Positions 1 through 13,200 of a DNA stretch of 64,000 nt are shown here, piece after piece. A program made the translations under genes and the position numbers. Source of the DNA: Dolomedes plantarius (lineage: Eukaryota > Arthropoda > Arachnida > Araneae > Dolomedidae); assembly GCA_907164885.2 (NCBI GenBank), contig OU015493.1:58670802-58734801 (forward strand). The letters are read 5' to 3'. How positions within the stretch are numbered: the stretch's first letter is position 1; each line of letters begins with the position of its first letter. Below the pieces are notes generated by a model, which was not told the DNA's origin, searched no databases, and was given only the letters and a program-made list of their open reading frames with translations.

Positions 1-746
1 TCTCACACACAAAAAATTTTTTATGGGCAGAACGCCCATGTAATCCAGCTGTTCTGAGAACTCGTCAAAAAATTTCAGGTGAAATTGAAGTAGAAAATGT
101 TTCATTGAATTCTGCAGAAACTTTTACAGCACTCAAACGGGAATTTTTCACAAATTTTCTAATTATAAATCTCTGATCACGTTTTTTTAACTTTGCCGGA
201 CGGCCTTTTCTTACCTTGTTTTCGATCCAATTTTCTTCTTTAAAGCGTTTTTTCACATACTGCACAGTAGAATGGGATAAATTAAGTAATTTAGCAATAT
301 TCCGAACTGATTTACCACTACTATGATGAAAAATAATCAATTTTCGAATGCTGTTTCTTGTTTCCTTACGACTACGAGCCATTTTTAAATAATAAATAGA
401 ATATTACGGAGTAGGCAAGCAAAAATTAAAACCAAATGATATTTTAAATGCCACCACAACTCAAAAATAAAAATAAAGCACCAGACAATAATTTTAATTA
501 TGAATTTATCCGAAAATATTTCAGTGTACGATGACTTTTGTGAGATGAAGTTTTTGTTACTTTTTGATTAGTGGTTTCTTAAAAATAAAGTTTTACTATG
601 TTTTCAAAATATTTCCCGTAATTTTGTTAAGAATAGATTATAGATCTTATTATTAAATACCCATTCTGAAATATTCATTTTAATTAATGGATAGACCCCG
701 ATTTCATTGAAATTCGTAAGTGTACGAACACTTTTGGGAGCCACTG
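1..746 (-). mobile_element. Tc1-like transposon, 5' half, cut by window edge
   Basis: This is the same family as the full element at 27872-29465. The end sequence at 700-746 (gtgtacgaacacttttggg) is flanked by TA at 747-748. Reading minus, the terminal repeat is followed by a transposase reading frame from 382. The body continues past base 1, so the other end is not visible. Confidence 0.85.
65..382 (-). pseudogene. Tc1-like transposase, N-terminal 105 codons
   Basis: The product begins MARSRKETRNSIRK and holds a helix-turn-helix (SVRNIAKLLNLSHSTVQYV, residues ~25-44) and a GRPAKLKKRDQRF hook typical of Tc1 paired-type DNA-binding domains. The frame is closed by a TGA after EIF, but homology continues in frame (RVLRTAGLHGRSAHKK) to the window edge, so the stop is a nonsense change. 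This copy keeps the 22 codons deleted from the sister copy at 28234. Confidence 0.8.
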
Positions 747-748
747 TA

Positions 749-1139
749 TATATATATATATATATAACCCCATCAAGGGCCGTTCTTACAAAGGGGGTAT
801 GACATTTCCCGTTTGAAAGAGTGAATCAGAAAAATGGGCCCCGTAAGCTAAAGGTTAAAGAAGTACAGATGACCAAGAGCTTTAGGGATATTATTTATTA
901 AAAAAAAATGAAATATAAATTTACACACTGAAAAAGTTTTGAGCTTTAAATTTTTTTTCATATTTAATGAAGAAATTTTTAAATGGCCCATACAAAAACT
1001 TTAAATTTCATTTAATACAATAAAAGAATCAAATACACTAACTTCGTATAGCTTTGAAATAATTCTTGAGGCAGGAAATACACCTGTAGCAAGTAATTAC
1101 AATTTCTATATTTGTAAACTGAACAGATGTAATAATTAC
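749..1139. other. ANAPC5 intron after exon 15, no gene seen
   Basis: It begins with a short (TA)n run beside the Tc1 target site and is otherwise AT-rich with homopolymer tracts. I looked for the final ANAPC5 exons on the minus strand and found none. Confidence 0.6.
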
Positions 1140-1287
1140 CTGTATTGCAGCAACCTGTAGAGTAGTAAGTGCTTCTAAGTGTAATAGGTGATGTGCTTTG
1201 CATTTTGATAAACAGGTCATCAATGATGGAAGAGCAACAATGTAGTTTGGAGTACTGCACAGTAATTCAGCTCTTAACAGAAGTACT
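1140..1287 (-). CDS. ANAPC5: ANAPC5 exon 15 (residues 583-632; last visible exon)
   Basis: The acceptor is TTTTTAG and the donor ATACAG/GTAATT, phase 0 at the end. It encodes VLLLRAELLCSTPNYIVALP and LEALTTLQVAAIQ, aligned with the vertebrate SVLLSVAELYWRSSSPTIAL region. No further exon was found between 1 and 1139, so the gene continues past the left edge. Confidence 0.92.
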
Positions 1288-4200
1288 CTAAAAATTGGCA
1301 AATTAATTTTTTATTAAAATGCTTAAATGTTTCAAAAAGCAGAGTTTATAATTATATAGATATATTAAATTAATACACAACTAAAAAAATATATCACATA
1401 AAAATAAACAGCAAAAATAAATACAAAAGATAAATATCAGTAAACAGAAATTCCACACTTTAACAGAAAACTGTCTTGTTATTGAAAAAATACAAACAGT
1501 ATATGAGATACATTTTGAGAATGGTCTAAGTAAATATTCTTATAGAATTTTATCACAATATTACTGTTTTTTTTTTTAATAAAAAGCTCTTCACATTTTG
1601 AATGGAAGCAATAAAGACAAATAATAAAAAGGTATTTTTTTATAACTACTCTGATGGCATCCTCTATTGAAACTAGGAGACTTCAATGCATGTCTCAAGG
1701 ACCATGGGTGGAGCCTAAGTGTTATATTTCTGGGACCTCCTTAACTATTTCATGTTCTTTTAAATTAAAGTGGAAGTGAACAAAAAAGTTTGAGAAATGA
1801 AATATTTGCAGACTGAAGTCACATGGGGAAGAAAGGCTGCTAACTAGTTGAAAAGTTTTCCAATTTTCATTCTAACTTTATCTGTCACTAAATCTTCCAT
1901 TACTCAGATGTGCTAAGTTTGTAGTGCACTCCAAGGCCTAGAAATCTTTCTAGTTACAAGTTTAGATATAATGTTTCTCTAAACTATCATTATAAAATAG
2001 CTTTAATTTTCAAGAATTTGAATAAACAAAAAAATTAATAAATCCCACTCTGGAATCAACACAAAATATACCAGTTGCCAAAAACATGAAATCAAAATCA
2101 AGAACATGCATGATACAAAATTTTTTGGAAGAAACATATGGCAAATTATAGATTTCACCATATACTGAAGCTTCAGTTGAACAAAAAGGATGTTGTTTCT
2201 CATTAAGACTTCAATGGCATACATATTTTCTGAAATGTGATTACCCTACAGTCAAAGAATTTTACTTGTGATACTAGGAAGTGCTATATTTTTCTTGTTT
2301 CACAAAGTACAAAGAATATTATTAGTGAACAAGCTTAACACTAGAATTATGGTGGTAGTCATTTTGACCGCAAATCCAATTTCCAATAGCATAACTTTTT
2401 TATTTTCTTATGTATAATATTGATAATTTTTGACTTTTCCTAAAACCTTATGAATATTACGTAAATGTATTTTTGTTTATTTTAAGCAATTATTTTTGCC
2501 AATATTAATGAGTATACCTAGAATTACGGCTAGCAGTCATTTTGACTGTGTATAGAAAATTCTAATTTTTATGTTATTTGCAATGCTGTCTTGGCTATTT
2601 CCGGTATGCTGATGGATAAACAGATGCACTTCTGGCAAGGGTGATCGTGTATTTCTTGGAAGAGGTAATGAGGGGGTGGAAGGGTGTAAAAACACCTGTT
2701 TGGTATTTTTGCAAGTCATCTGATTGCGCATTTCCTTTGTGTTATAAATGTTATCTTTCAACGGACACAGTTCGATTTAGATTATTTCAGTGTTCTGACA
2801 TGCGTATTTTTATTTGAGTGTTCTGACCAACGTGACGTGCGTATCATGTTGAGTAGAACTGTTGGTAGAAAATACCTATCTCAGAAAGATGCATTGAAAG
2901 TTTTAGAAAATATTTCGTTTGATGATTCTGGTTCCGAAATTGAACCTGATGAAGATGTTCATACTGAAATTGATTTTTCCGACGAAGACTGGGTTGTTTC
3001 TGCTGAATCAAGTGAATTTGATTCCTCTGATGCAGAATATATTGAAGAAACAGAAAATAAATAAAAAAAAATTAAGTCAAGGAAATATTTAATTGCCTGC
3101 TATTAGTAAAGTTTCCAAAGGTGAAATCAGTGGTAGTAGTTCAGCTCGAGAATGTGGTCAAGGGCGGTGAAAGAGATCTCGAGAACAAGAAAGACTTATC
3201 CAAAGTGTTGAAAACCAAATAGATGAAGTAACAGCAAATGATGGCTCAGTTTGGAAAATAAGAAATATTTCGACAAGTGTCAAAGGGAGATGTCCGAAGC
3301 AGAATGTCTTAAGAGAAGTAGCTGGACAAACTTCGTACGCAAAGAGGAAAATAATTGATGGCAACCCAAGTAGTGCATGAAGATTGTTTATAAATAAAAA
3401 ACTGATATACTCAGTATATGCCCAAAAAGCCCGATATATTTGGCATTAAATTTTGGCTTGCTACTGATGTGCAGTCAAAATATTTACTGAATGGATATCT
3501 GTATTTATGAAAGGATGAAACAAGGCCAGCTGGAGAAACAGTAGGTGAACAGGCAGCTTTTCGCTTGCTTGAACCATACTATAACACTGGAAGGAACCTA
3601 ACAATGAACAATTTCTTTACTTCACTGAAATTAGTTAAAGAAATGAGAAGCGTAAGAATAAGCTGTGTTGGCACAATCAATCGTTCAAAGAGAGAAGTTC
3701 CTCATTCTTTTAAAAAAAAAAAAAAGAGAGAGAGAGAGAGATGAGCTATATTCTAGTAAGATTTCTGAGCATGACAATATAACGCTTACATCATATCAGG
3801 GAAAAAAGAATAAAAACGTCCTTCTCCTGAGTACGCTACACCCAACATTGGAAATCACATGTAATGAAAAGAAAAAAACCAAAGTTGTAAATTTTTACAA
3901 TTCAACCAAATATGGAGTTGATGTTTTGGAACAGATGGCCAGAAAATACTCAGTTAAGTCCTCATCTAGATGTTGGCCAGTTCTTTTTTTTATTATTTTA
4001 CTATCCTTGATTTGGTCGTGATAAATGCATGGATAATTTACAAGGAGACAACTGGCAATAAAACCATCAGCCACCGAGATTTTATTTTGAATACGTCTGA
4101 AGAGCTTCGAAAGATATACATTTCATCAAAAAACACCAAACCTTCTATCTCTAACCAAAAGAGAATTTATGCTTGTGATATCATTTCTCGTAAATGTAAA

Positions 4201-7200
4201 CAATGTCAAATAAATGCATGCAAACACAAAAAAAACATTGCACATTTGTGAAAACTGTAAAAAGTATGTTTGTGGAAACTGTACAGGTAAAATTAAGAAA
4301 TCAGTAATCTGTGCTCACTGTCAAACCGAGTAATGTAAGTCACAAATTTATTTCACTTTAAATAAATTTATTTCGTAATGAAACTATTGTGATGCAATTT
4401 ACTAAATGTTAACAAATTTCAAAACATCTACACTAATTTTGACTGTCTTAGCTGTGTGTTATGTTGTATTACACTTTGTTTACTTGATTTTATTTGTAAT
4501 TTATTTAAAAATCAATGAAATTTTATATTTATAAGCTTTAATAATGCTTAATATTCTATTTATTTTATATTTATAAGCTTTAATGATGCTTAATATCAGC
4601 AAAACGTGTGCTTTTCCTTTTATTTGGGACAGGCGGCCAAAATGACCGCTGATAGCAGTTAGAGGTATACGGAAAACGCCGTAATGCTAGTGTTCAAGTA
4701 TTTTACTCAGCAAATGGGTAGCCCTCATAACCTTACATATTTATCAGTGTGGTCCTGAAAGATAATCCACTCTTAATTTAAACCATCTCAAATCAGTTCA
4801 AAACTCAAGATTTTTTGTTTCATTTTTGTGCACATTTAATTTTTAATGACAAACTCATTGTTTTTAAATTATTATGTTTACTGCACAGAAAATATTCTAA
4901 CAGCCTTTCCCTGTAGATTACAAGATCTTGCAGAAAGATTATGAAGTAGAACTACTAAAGATCTGATAATAGAAAATAAATCATACATGAAATTAGAACT
5001 GAAAGATAAAAATACACAACCAAAATATTTTCTCTTTTTAAAGTTGGTAATAAGAAAAACAAGGATTATACTAAATTTAACATGCTTTCTTTTTTAGGTT
5101 ATTTAATGGATCATGCAATGAACTGCACAGTTCATACCTAACATAGAAATGAGGTGATATGTCTTTAGATTCACATTCATCCAGTAGTTTCTTCAGCACA
5201 TCATCAGCATCAGACAAATTTTCTTGACTTAAAAGAAGCTGAGCCTTCCTAAAGAAAAATAAATATACCTTTGAATGGAAATTAAAAAAAAACTAAACTA
5301 GATAACAATCGAATGAAAATAAATTATAGTTCATAAATGACTATACTTTGACAAAAAAAAATTTTCTAGTGTCTTTTCTAATTTTAATATCAGTTATATT
5401 AAGATCTATATTATCAGTTATAATTTTGTTTTATATCTTTATTCAAAATAATCTGTCTAATAGAAAACATTTAATCAGTATTTTAATGGAATTCAATTCA
5501 TAGCTTTATATTAGGTCAAAAATTTAAGCTCCCTTTCAACTACATTTTCTTTCTGTCTCGCAGGACTGATTACTTAGTATGAGATCATTCCTGCAAGTTA
5601 GGAATTATCCAGTAAAGCAGTTTCTGAATACCTATTCTATTTTTAATTACACTATGGAAGGTATCAAGGATCCCCCAACATAGCAGTCATCTTAATAACA
5701 TGTAAAATTTGCTACCTTATTGTCCCTGAAAATGAAGAATGATTACTATAAAGGTGGTATGTTTATGTTCTGCAAATAAATTCTACTTCAACTTTCTTCA
5801 ATTTTTAGATTGGTATTCTGCTCTTATGTCCAAATTAAATGACTAGACAAAAATAAACAAACATCATATGCACAAATATAGAAATCTGTTAATTTAATAG
5901 CATAAATTATAATAATTAGACCAACTTGAAAAAGAAACAATAAGTTACCTCAAATGAGCTTCATCTTTATCAAAAATAGCAATTCCTTTCTTAGTCTGCT
6001 GAGCTTTCAACCATTTACCATGGTACAAAGCTTTCTCAAATTTTATAATTAAATCAGCCATTTGCCAAATATGACTATGCTCAGAGTGAGGAGGGAAGAG
6101 TTCTGCTGCAAGGTTTAAGACTTGAGAAGATTCAACATACAGGCCCTAATAACCAATTTAAAACATTTGAGTTGGATTATTTTAAAACACTAAAAATATT
6201 CAATAAGAGTATAAAGTAATTGCATGTTAGATTCCATTAAATATTCAAATAAAGAAAATACTAATGAAATTCATAGTTAATATCGCCCACTCCTTTCAAC
6301 AACGTCATATCTCAAAAATTGGCGATTTTTAGTTATGCTTGTTTTCAGAATGCCCTGAAAGAGTAGTACATCACTGCAAGATCGTCATATCTCACCACTC
6401 AATGTTTAGCCACTAGAGAGCAGAATTAAAATTTATTTTCAATACATTTCAATGTACTTTTCAACTTTCAAATCACTCTCCTGAAAAATCTTGTTTTAGA
6501 GATATGACGTTGTTGAAAGGAGTGAGCAGTATCTGACACTATATCATCTGAAATACTTTAATTTACACCAATAAACTTAATTCAAATCTTCAATAATACT
6601 AAAATAATTCAGTGCTTTAAATTAGCCTTATGATGCAAGCAATATATAATCCTATTTTCTGAATGTTCAGGATAATATAAAAATAATCACAGATTATAAA
6701 AGTTGATTCAGCTGCTCTGTCAAATTTTCTGCCAAGGATTGAAAATAATTGAAAAGAAGGGTAGTTTGCATACATGGATGCAGAAAAATAAATACATAAT
6801 TTAAACTTAATAATAAGTGGTGTTAAATTTTTAAGGATGAATATTTATTAATTTAAAAGAAATACCAAACATAGGCTACTATTAATTTTTTATAGCAGTT
6901 CTCTCCAGTCAGACATAAGTTCTAACACATTGCAGAAATTCCAAATAGTGCAGTCAATGAATGCATTGTAGAGTGCATGGAATATGCGAGAATTTTTGAC
7001 TTTAGGACTTTGTTAGGAGTAGTTAGTAGGTAAACATACTAAAAGTCCCAGCCCCTGGGGGGTGAGCTAAAGGGGGGGAGGGGGGGGGAAAGGTCCCATT
7101 TTTTGGTTTTTCACTTATATCTCGGAAACGGTGCACTGTAGAAAAAAATGTTAAATATAAAAATGAAAGCTAATTAAATTTCCTATAAAATTGTGAATAT

Positions 7201-10200
7201 ACATGTTTGTCAAATTCCCAACGGTTTTCGAGATATACGTTATTGAAAATCGATAATTTTCGCAAAAATTATTTTTACCTCACTCTTTTTGTCAAACATT
7301 TGCTTCTAGTGAATTCTCCCACGATCGTTTCTCAGAAATATTGTCAACGACGAAGTTGTAGAGCATTAAATTTCCTTTAATTTGATATAGACTTTTGCTA
7401 CTTTATCTTCAACCAATCAAAAGTTATAGTATTTCTAACATGTACGCTCAATTTCGATGTTCCTCTAGAAATGAGTATGTTGAGAGCCTGTTGCGTTTTA
7501 ACTGCTGTAACTTGCTATCATGATGAATAACAACACTTTAGCAATGGAAATAAGGTAATTGAAATTGAAACACAACACATTTTTATAATTATATCTTTTA
7601 TTATATTATTATGAATTATATAATGAAAGTATTTACATGGACTGATAGTAATTCTAAACTGAAAAAAAATGTGCATTCAGAGCAACATCTTGGTTTTTTT
7701 TTAGGTGGAAATGTCGAGGCTCATTCATCTTCGTCAGCAGTGGAGACGTCGTCCAAAGATATTCATAAAGTATCGATGTCGTCAACATCACCTTATTCCT
7801 GAATTAATATTGCGACTCCATTGTTGCAATTTCCATTTCAAATCAGGCATGTGAAAGAGCAGTTTAATGATGCTTTTCTACAACCACACCTGAAACCCAT
7901 GATAATGAGTCTTCAGAAATCTAACATAACCATCACAAATGGTTGATACAGTTGTCTCTTTTTGCCAAACAACTTTGTGGACTAGGAATTCCCCGTCAAC
8001 AACAAATTCAAAGGTAGTTAAATCAACTTTCTTATCAATTTACTTAAACAGTGTGTATAGTGCTGACTTTCTGCACTTCCTCATTCCATTTTCTTTGAAA
8101 AATGCAAGGGCGTAGGGGGTCAGTTCATATTGCATATAATTCTTCAAATTCTCGTCCGATTTCTTGGTAGTGGAGATTTGCTGAAAAAGCAAGAATGGAT
8201 CCACAACAACTTTTTCATTGTCAATTTTGATTGTCGAATTCATTGAGAAAAGAGGATGTGAGTGATCTCTCCATGACAGTTTGATATTTGTGAATGGCAA
8301 GTTTTCCATTTTTGTCATTGCTCGTTTGCCAATTGTAACTGCATCATGACATAAGCTTGTAGATTCTCCCACGACTCCTGTCACTATTGACATGATTTTC
8401 TCGGTCCTCAGAAAAGGAGGGTAATTATCAATCCATTGTGTAAGCTTGCCAATGTCACTTGCGTCTCGTCTTTGGAGAACTTCTCCAAAATCCTTGTGAT
8501 GCTCTCTTGATGAAATCAAAACACCACAATATTCTTCGAGTGAAGCGCATATGTCTTGAGTTTAAGTCATCCCAGTTACCCATTTACTGAGAGCACTATC
8601 TGTCATACCTGTACCATGGGTCATGCCAACTCGGCTTGAGAATAACCACATCAAGGTTGTTTCGATGGTCTTGTCTGACCACATGCCACACCAAAACCGG
8701 TCATTTCTTCTCATAGTGAAGTAGCCTTTATTCACGAACTTCTCATACTCATCTGGTGTCAATAGAGAGGCTTTCCATATCCTGTACATATTGTTACGGA
8801 ATTGAGCCGCTAGAACCTGGCGGCTCTTCCAACCAAAGTTAGTTAAGATTTGGGGGCAGGAATGCCCCAAACTTTACTGATAGCTAATAGTGCAGAGTCG
8901 TACTGGCTAGCAGGGAAGGTTGGACTCTTAATCTTTAGATATAGTCAGAGCAACGCTAGCTAGCTTTGTTGTGTGATATGCAAGATGTTAAAAAGACGTA
9001 CGAAGGTTTAGGTAAAATAACAAATACATTTATTTAGTAAAACGACATTAAAGTGTCTTGTTTACAGACGCACTACACAGCTCGTAGTGTTATCCTAAAA
9101 AGTTGGCTTTGTCGTGTTCTTACCGAGGTGTAGAAAAATAAAAGAAAAATAACTCACAGGTGGTCGAGGCAAAGCTTTGCTATCGTGGTAAGAAAACACT
9201 TAAGGTAGATAGCGCCTTCCTGGCACAAAAACTATCCCGTGGCTACCTGCGGGCATTGCAAGGTCGAGACGACTAGAGCATCAGTGCACTGCTGGCAAGT
9301 TGGTCGCCGCTTCCTAATACGGGTCCTCGGTAGAGCCTGGCTCGGTAAAATCGCTTCTCAGCAACTATCACTCAACCACACCGTCTAATACCACAGCGAA
9401 TACTACATCGAATACTACACCGTCTAAGTGATCGGGCTGGGTATTTATACCGGCGTCGACCGCCGCGCTCCCTCGTGGCAGGAGAATAGCAAAGTTAATT
9501 ATGCTAATTTTTACGCGATGTGCGTTGACGTCACTCTTAACTGATGGTATGGCGTCATCGTTGGATGAATGACGTCGTTAAGCTGGCATGACGCAACTGG
9601 CGTCTGACGATGCTTACACATTGCTGTGGAGGTGGGAAATGATGTAAATACATCGCTCTTGCTACGTGGCTGGAAGGTTAGGGGAAGAAGAGGAAAGCTA
9701 ATCGGGATTTTCCCTAACAACTGCCCCCCCTTTACAGAAATGAGCACCAACACATGCACGTGGTTAAGTTACATGTTTTTGCAAAACAGTAAGGGTAAGT
9801 CGCTTGTATAAACATACAATAAATATTCTGTTGACATGTTTCTATAAAAATAGCTTATAATCCTGAACAATTATGCAATACAATTCAAAATGCAATATTC
9901 AATAGGCAAATAATATGCAATTCAATTCATCAACAGGTAGGGCAAAGTATACACATGAAGTATTTTTTTTTCAGACAAAAATTCAAAACATTCGTGGGCC
10001 CACTTTCATACACACAATCATGCGAAAAAAACATTTGCGTATAACATACCCTCCGATGTTTAAATAGCATAAAACTTTAAGAATATATTAAAATTGATTA
10101 CAATTTGCTTGTCACAAACAACGTACTAGTAAATATATTAAAGTATAGACACAGTACGGAAAAATAGAAACAGTTATTGCTAGTATGTAGATATAAACAC

Positions 10201-13200
10201 AATGCTAGATAGAGACATAAACGTGCATATATAAACACAGTACAGAATATCTGCAATGGTAACGTTAGTATTAAATACACATGCGACAAAAATGCAGAAT
10301 GTATAAACACATTGCAACTGTAAAACACTTAAGCGAACCCCTCCCAAATTATGTGGGAGAAAGAAGGTTCTCATAGAACTAACCCGAAACAATGGCCGTT
10401 AGTTCCGTAAACAGAAAATAATGGAAAGTAATATAACTCATAAATTAATAACCGTCCTAGTCTCAAGGATAAGGTTTATTTTAAGGAAATTCGGTTTATT
10501 AGAGTTAGGAATTTACTTTAAGTTTATAGCTTTCAAGTTTCTGATTTAAAAATTATTTGTTTAAAGGCTGAAAAGTCTGTTTTTGTTTTTGGTTTTGTGA
10601 ACGGATCTGCTAGATTCTTTTTGCTAGGCACGAATTTTATCTCGAAAACTTCTTTTAGAAGGAGATCACGCACAAATAGAAGCTTTATATGAATATGCTT
10701 AGTGCGACTATTTTCAATCGGCGATTTTAAGAAGTCTATTGCAGATAAGTTATCCGTTCTGATAAGGGGTTTGGATCTAGTTAGTTTGATTATCTTCAAT
10801 TTTTCGCATTCTTGCATTATACGGTTGATCCACAGTATTTCCTTGCAGGTTTCTGTTATGGCCATGAATTCAGCTTCCATAGTTGACAGTGCTATGGCCT
10901 TTTGCTTGCCAGTTCGCCAGAATATAGGCGATTTATCTAGTAAAATGAGTTGACCGGAAATTGAAACTCGGTCGTCTCGATTGGCGGCAAAATCGCTATC
11001 ACTGTAAGCTGTTAATTCATTAGAGGTAGAGGAAATATTTAGCTTTAAATCTTTTGTACCTATTACATACCCTAATAGCTTCAATAGACCGTACCAGTGA
11101 GCAAATCCTGGGTTAGACTGAAACTGACTGAAGATATTTACAGCATACGCAATGTCGGGTCTAGTTCGACTTGCGATAAATGCTAAACACCCTAGGATAT
11201 TTCGATACGGTAGTTTTGATATTTCCGTTAATTCAGGTTCAGATGTAGGGCTTTGTAATTTGGTATATATTGTTCCTTTAGCTATGGGTAAGGATACAAT
11301 TGGGATATTGAAGGTTTTGAAGCGTTTAGCAACTTGATCTATGTATTGGGTTTGATGAATGAAAACTTGTTTTCTATTGAATTCAAATTCAACCCCCAAT
11401 AACTTAGAAGTTTGGCCAAGTATTTTAATGTCGAAACACTTCTGCAGAATTTTAACTGCTGCTTCAATATGGGTTTTAGTTTTTCCAAAAAGAACTATAT
11501 CGTCTACGTATAAAAGTAAAATTAGATTATTAGATAAATGGTAAACACAGTTAGCCCAGTTAATTTTCTTAAAATTATTTTCAAGTAATATATTCTCAAT
11601 TTCATAAAACCATACCCTTCCGCTCTGGTGTAAGCCATAAAGGGCTTTTTTTAGTAGACAGAGGTAGCTTTCTTTTCCTTTTTCTACGAAACCGGGTGGT
11701 TGGGTAATCGTAATGGTTTCAGATAAGGGTGCGTATAAATACGCGCATTTGATGTCTAACTGGAGGTGATACCATTTTAGGTTGGAAACTAGCATGGAGA
11801 AAAATAGGCGTATAAGGGTGAAATTGACTACAGGTGAAAAGGTTTCATCATAGGATTCTCCCTTTACCTGTTTGTAGCCTTGTGCTACGAGCCTCGCTTT
11901 GTATCTTACCACATTTCCATGCTCATCAGTTTTGGTTGTAAAAACCCACCGACAACCGAGAGGCTTGTACTTTGAGTGTGGCGGCACTAGGCTCCATGCA
12001 CCCCTTTCACTTAACACTTTTAATTCTTCTTCCATCGCTTTCTTCCATAGCTTAGATTCTTTACTTTTGAATGCTTGTTTAAAGGTTTTCGGGATGACTA
12101 CAGTTTCTAGTCATGCTGTGTCAATCTCACTTTCGGAAGTGTCATAGGCGGAAAAGTAGTTGATTTCTTCATTTTCCGTCTGACTTTCAGATTCCAGATC
12201 GCTATCATCGTCAATCACCTGTCGCTGAGGGGTTGGAACAGGGCCCGTCCTACCATTCTTACCGCTAAAGTTGAAGTATTCAGGCTGGTACTCAATTTTA
12301 TGCTTTTTACAGTATTGCTTGAGTTCTTTGAGGCTTCGCAATATGTGGCTCTTGCCCCCTTGCCTTTTAACTTCTCGATAATATATATCGGTCCGCTTTC
12401 CATCTGGTCTCGGAACGGCTTCCCTTGTCCACTTAGCGACTCGGAGTCTAGGTGTTTGGACGTATAGTTCTCTGTCTGATTCGTCTTCACTTGCTTCATC
12501 AGTTTGAACTGCATCACTAGGGCCTGGTCTGGGATCCTGCTGGTAACTCCGGGTATGTACCCGGCGCGAATCCATATGTGGGATTACCACCGTCTCAAGC
12601 TCCGGGTTGTGAAGTGAGTATATGGTAGTTTCTGGATGGTCGCCCAGCACTGCTCCATTGTTAGTCTGCTTAGCTTTCAATTGATAAAAATTTAGTTCAT
12701 CTTCAGCAAAGCTAACATTCCGGGTTTCGACTATTCGCCCAGTTTCTGGGAACAACACTCTGTACCCTTTAATCCTACATGCGTAGCCTACAAGAACTCC
12801 CTTATTAGCTCTGGGATCAAATTTGGTTCGGTGTTGCTTCGGCACACCCACAAAACAAACTGACCCGAATGGTTTAAGGTGACTAATGGAGGGTTTGAAC
12901 TTTCCGTATTTCTCAAACGGTGTTTTCGTCTGGTTTCTACGGCACACTCTATTCCAATTGTAGGCCGCATAGCGGACGGCTTCTGGCCAAAATTTTACTG
13001 GAACCTTACTTGAATTTAGGATCATGCGGAGGGTATTCCCTATTGTCTGGTTCAACCTCTCTGCTACTCCATTCATTTCAGGCGAATAAATATCGGTAAA
13101 TTCGTGGGCCACACCATTCGTATGGCAATACTCTTGGAATTGTGAGTTGTCAAACTCCTTACCATTGTCAGTTCTGATAGCTTTGAGCTTAGTTGAAAGG

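Noticed and set aside
1671..1690. GDFNA-like peptide suggesting a LINE endonuclease
   Set aside because: Only a few residues match and no other endonuclease motif is nearby.
3158..3364. Minus-strand open frame of 68 codons
   Set aside because: It is antisense to the readable piggyBac transposase segment.
9511..9811. Open frames within the Copia LTR, including one fused in frame to the element protein at 15937-16554
   Set aside because: LTR noncoding sequence; the fusion is a product of the insertion junction.
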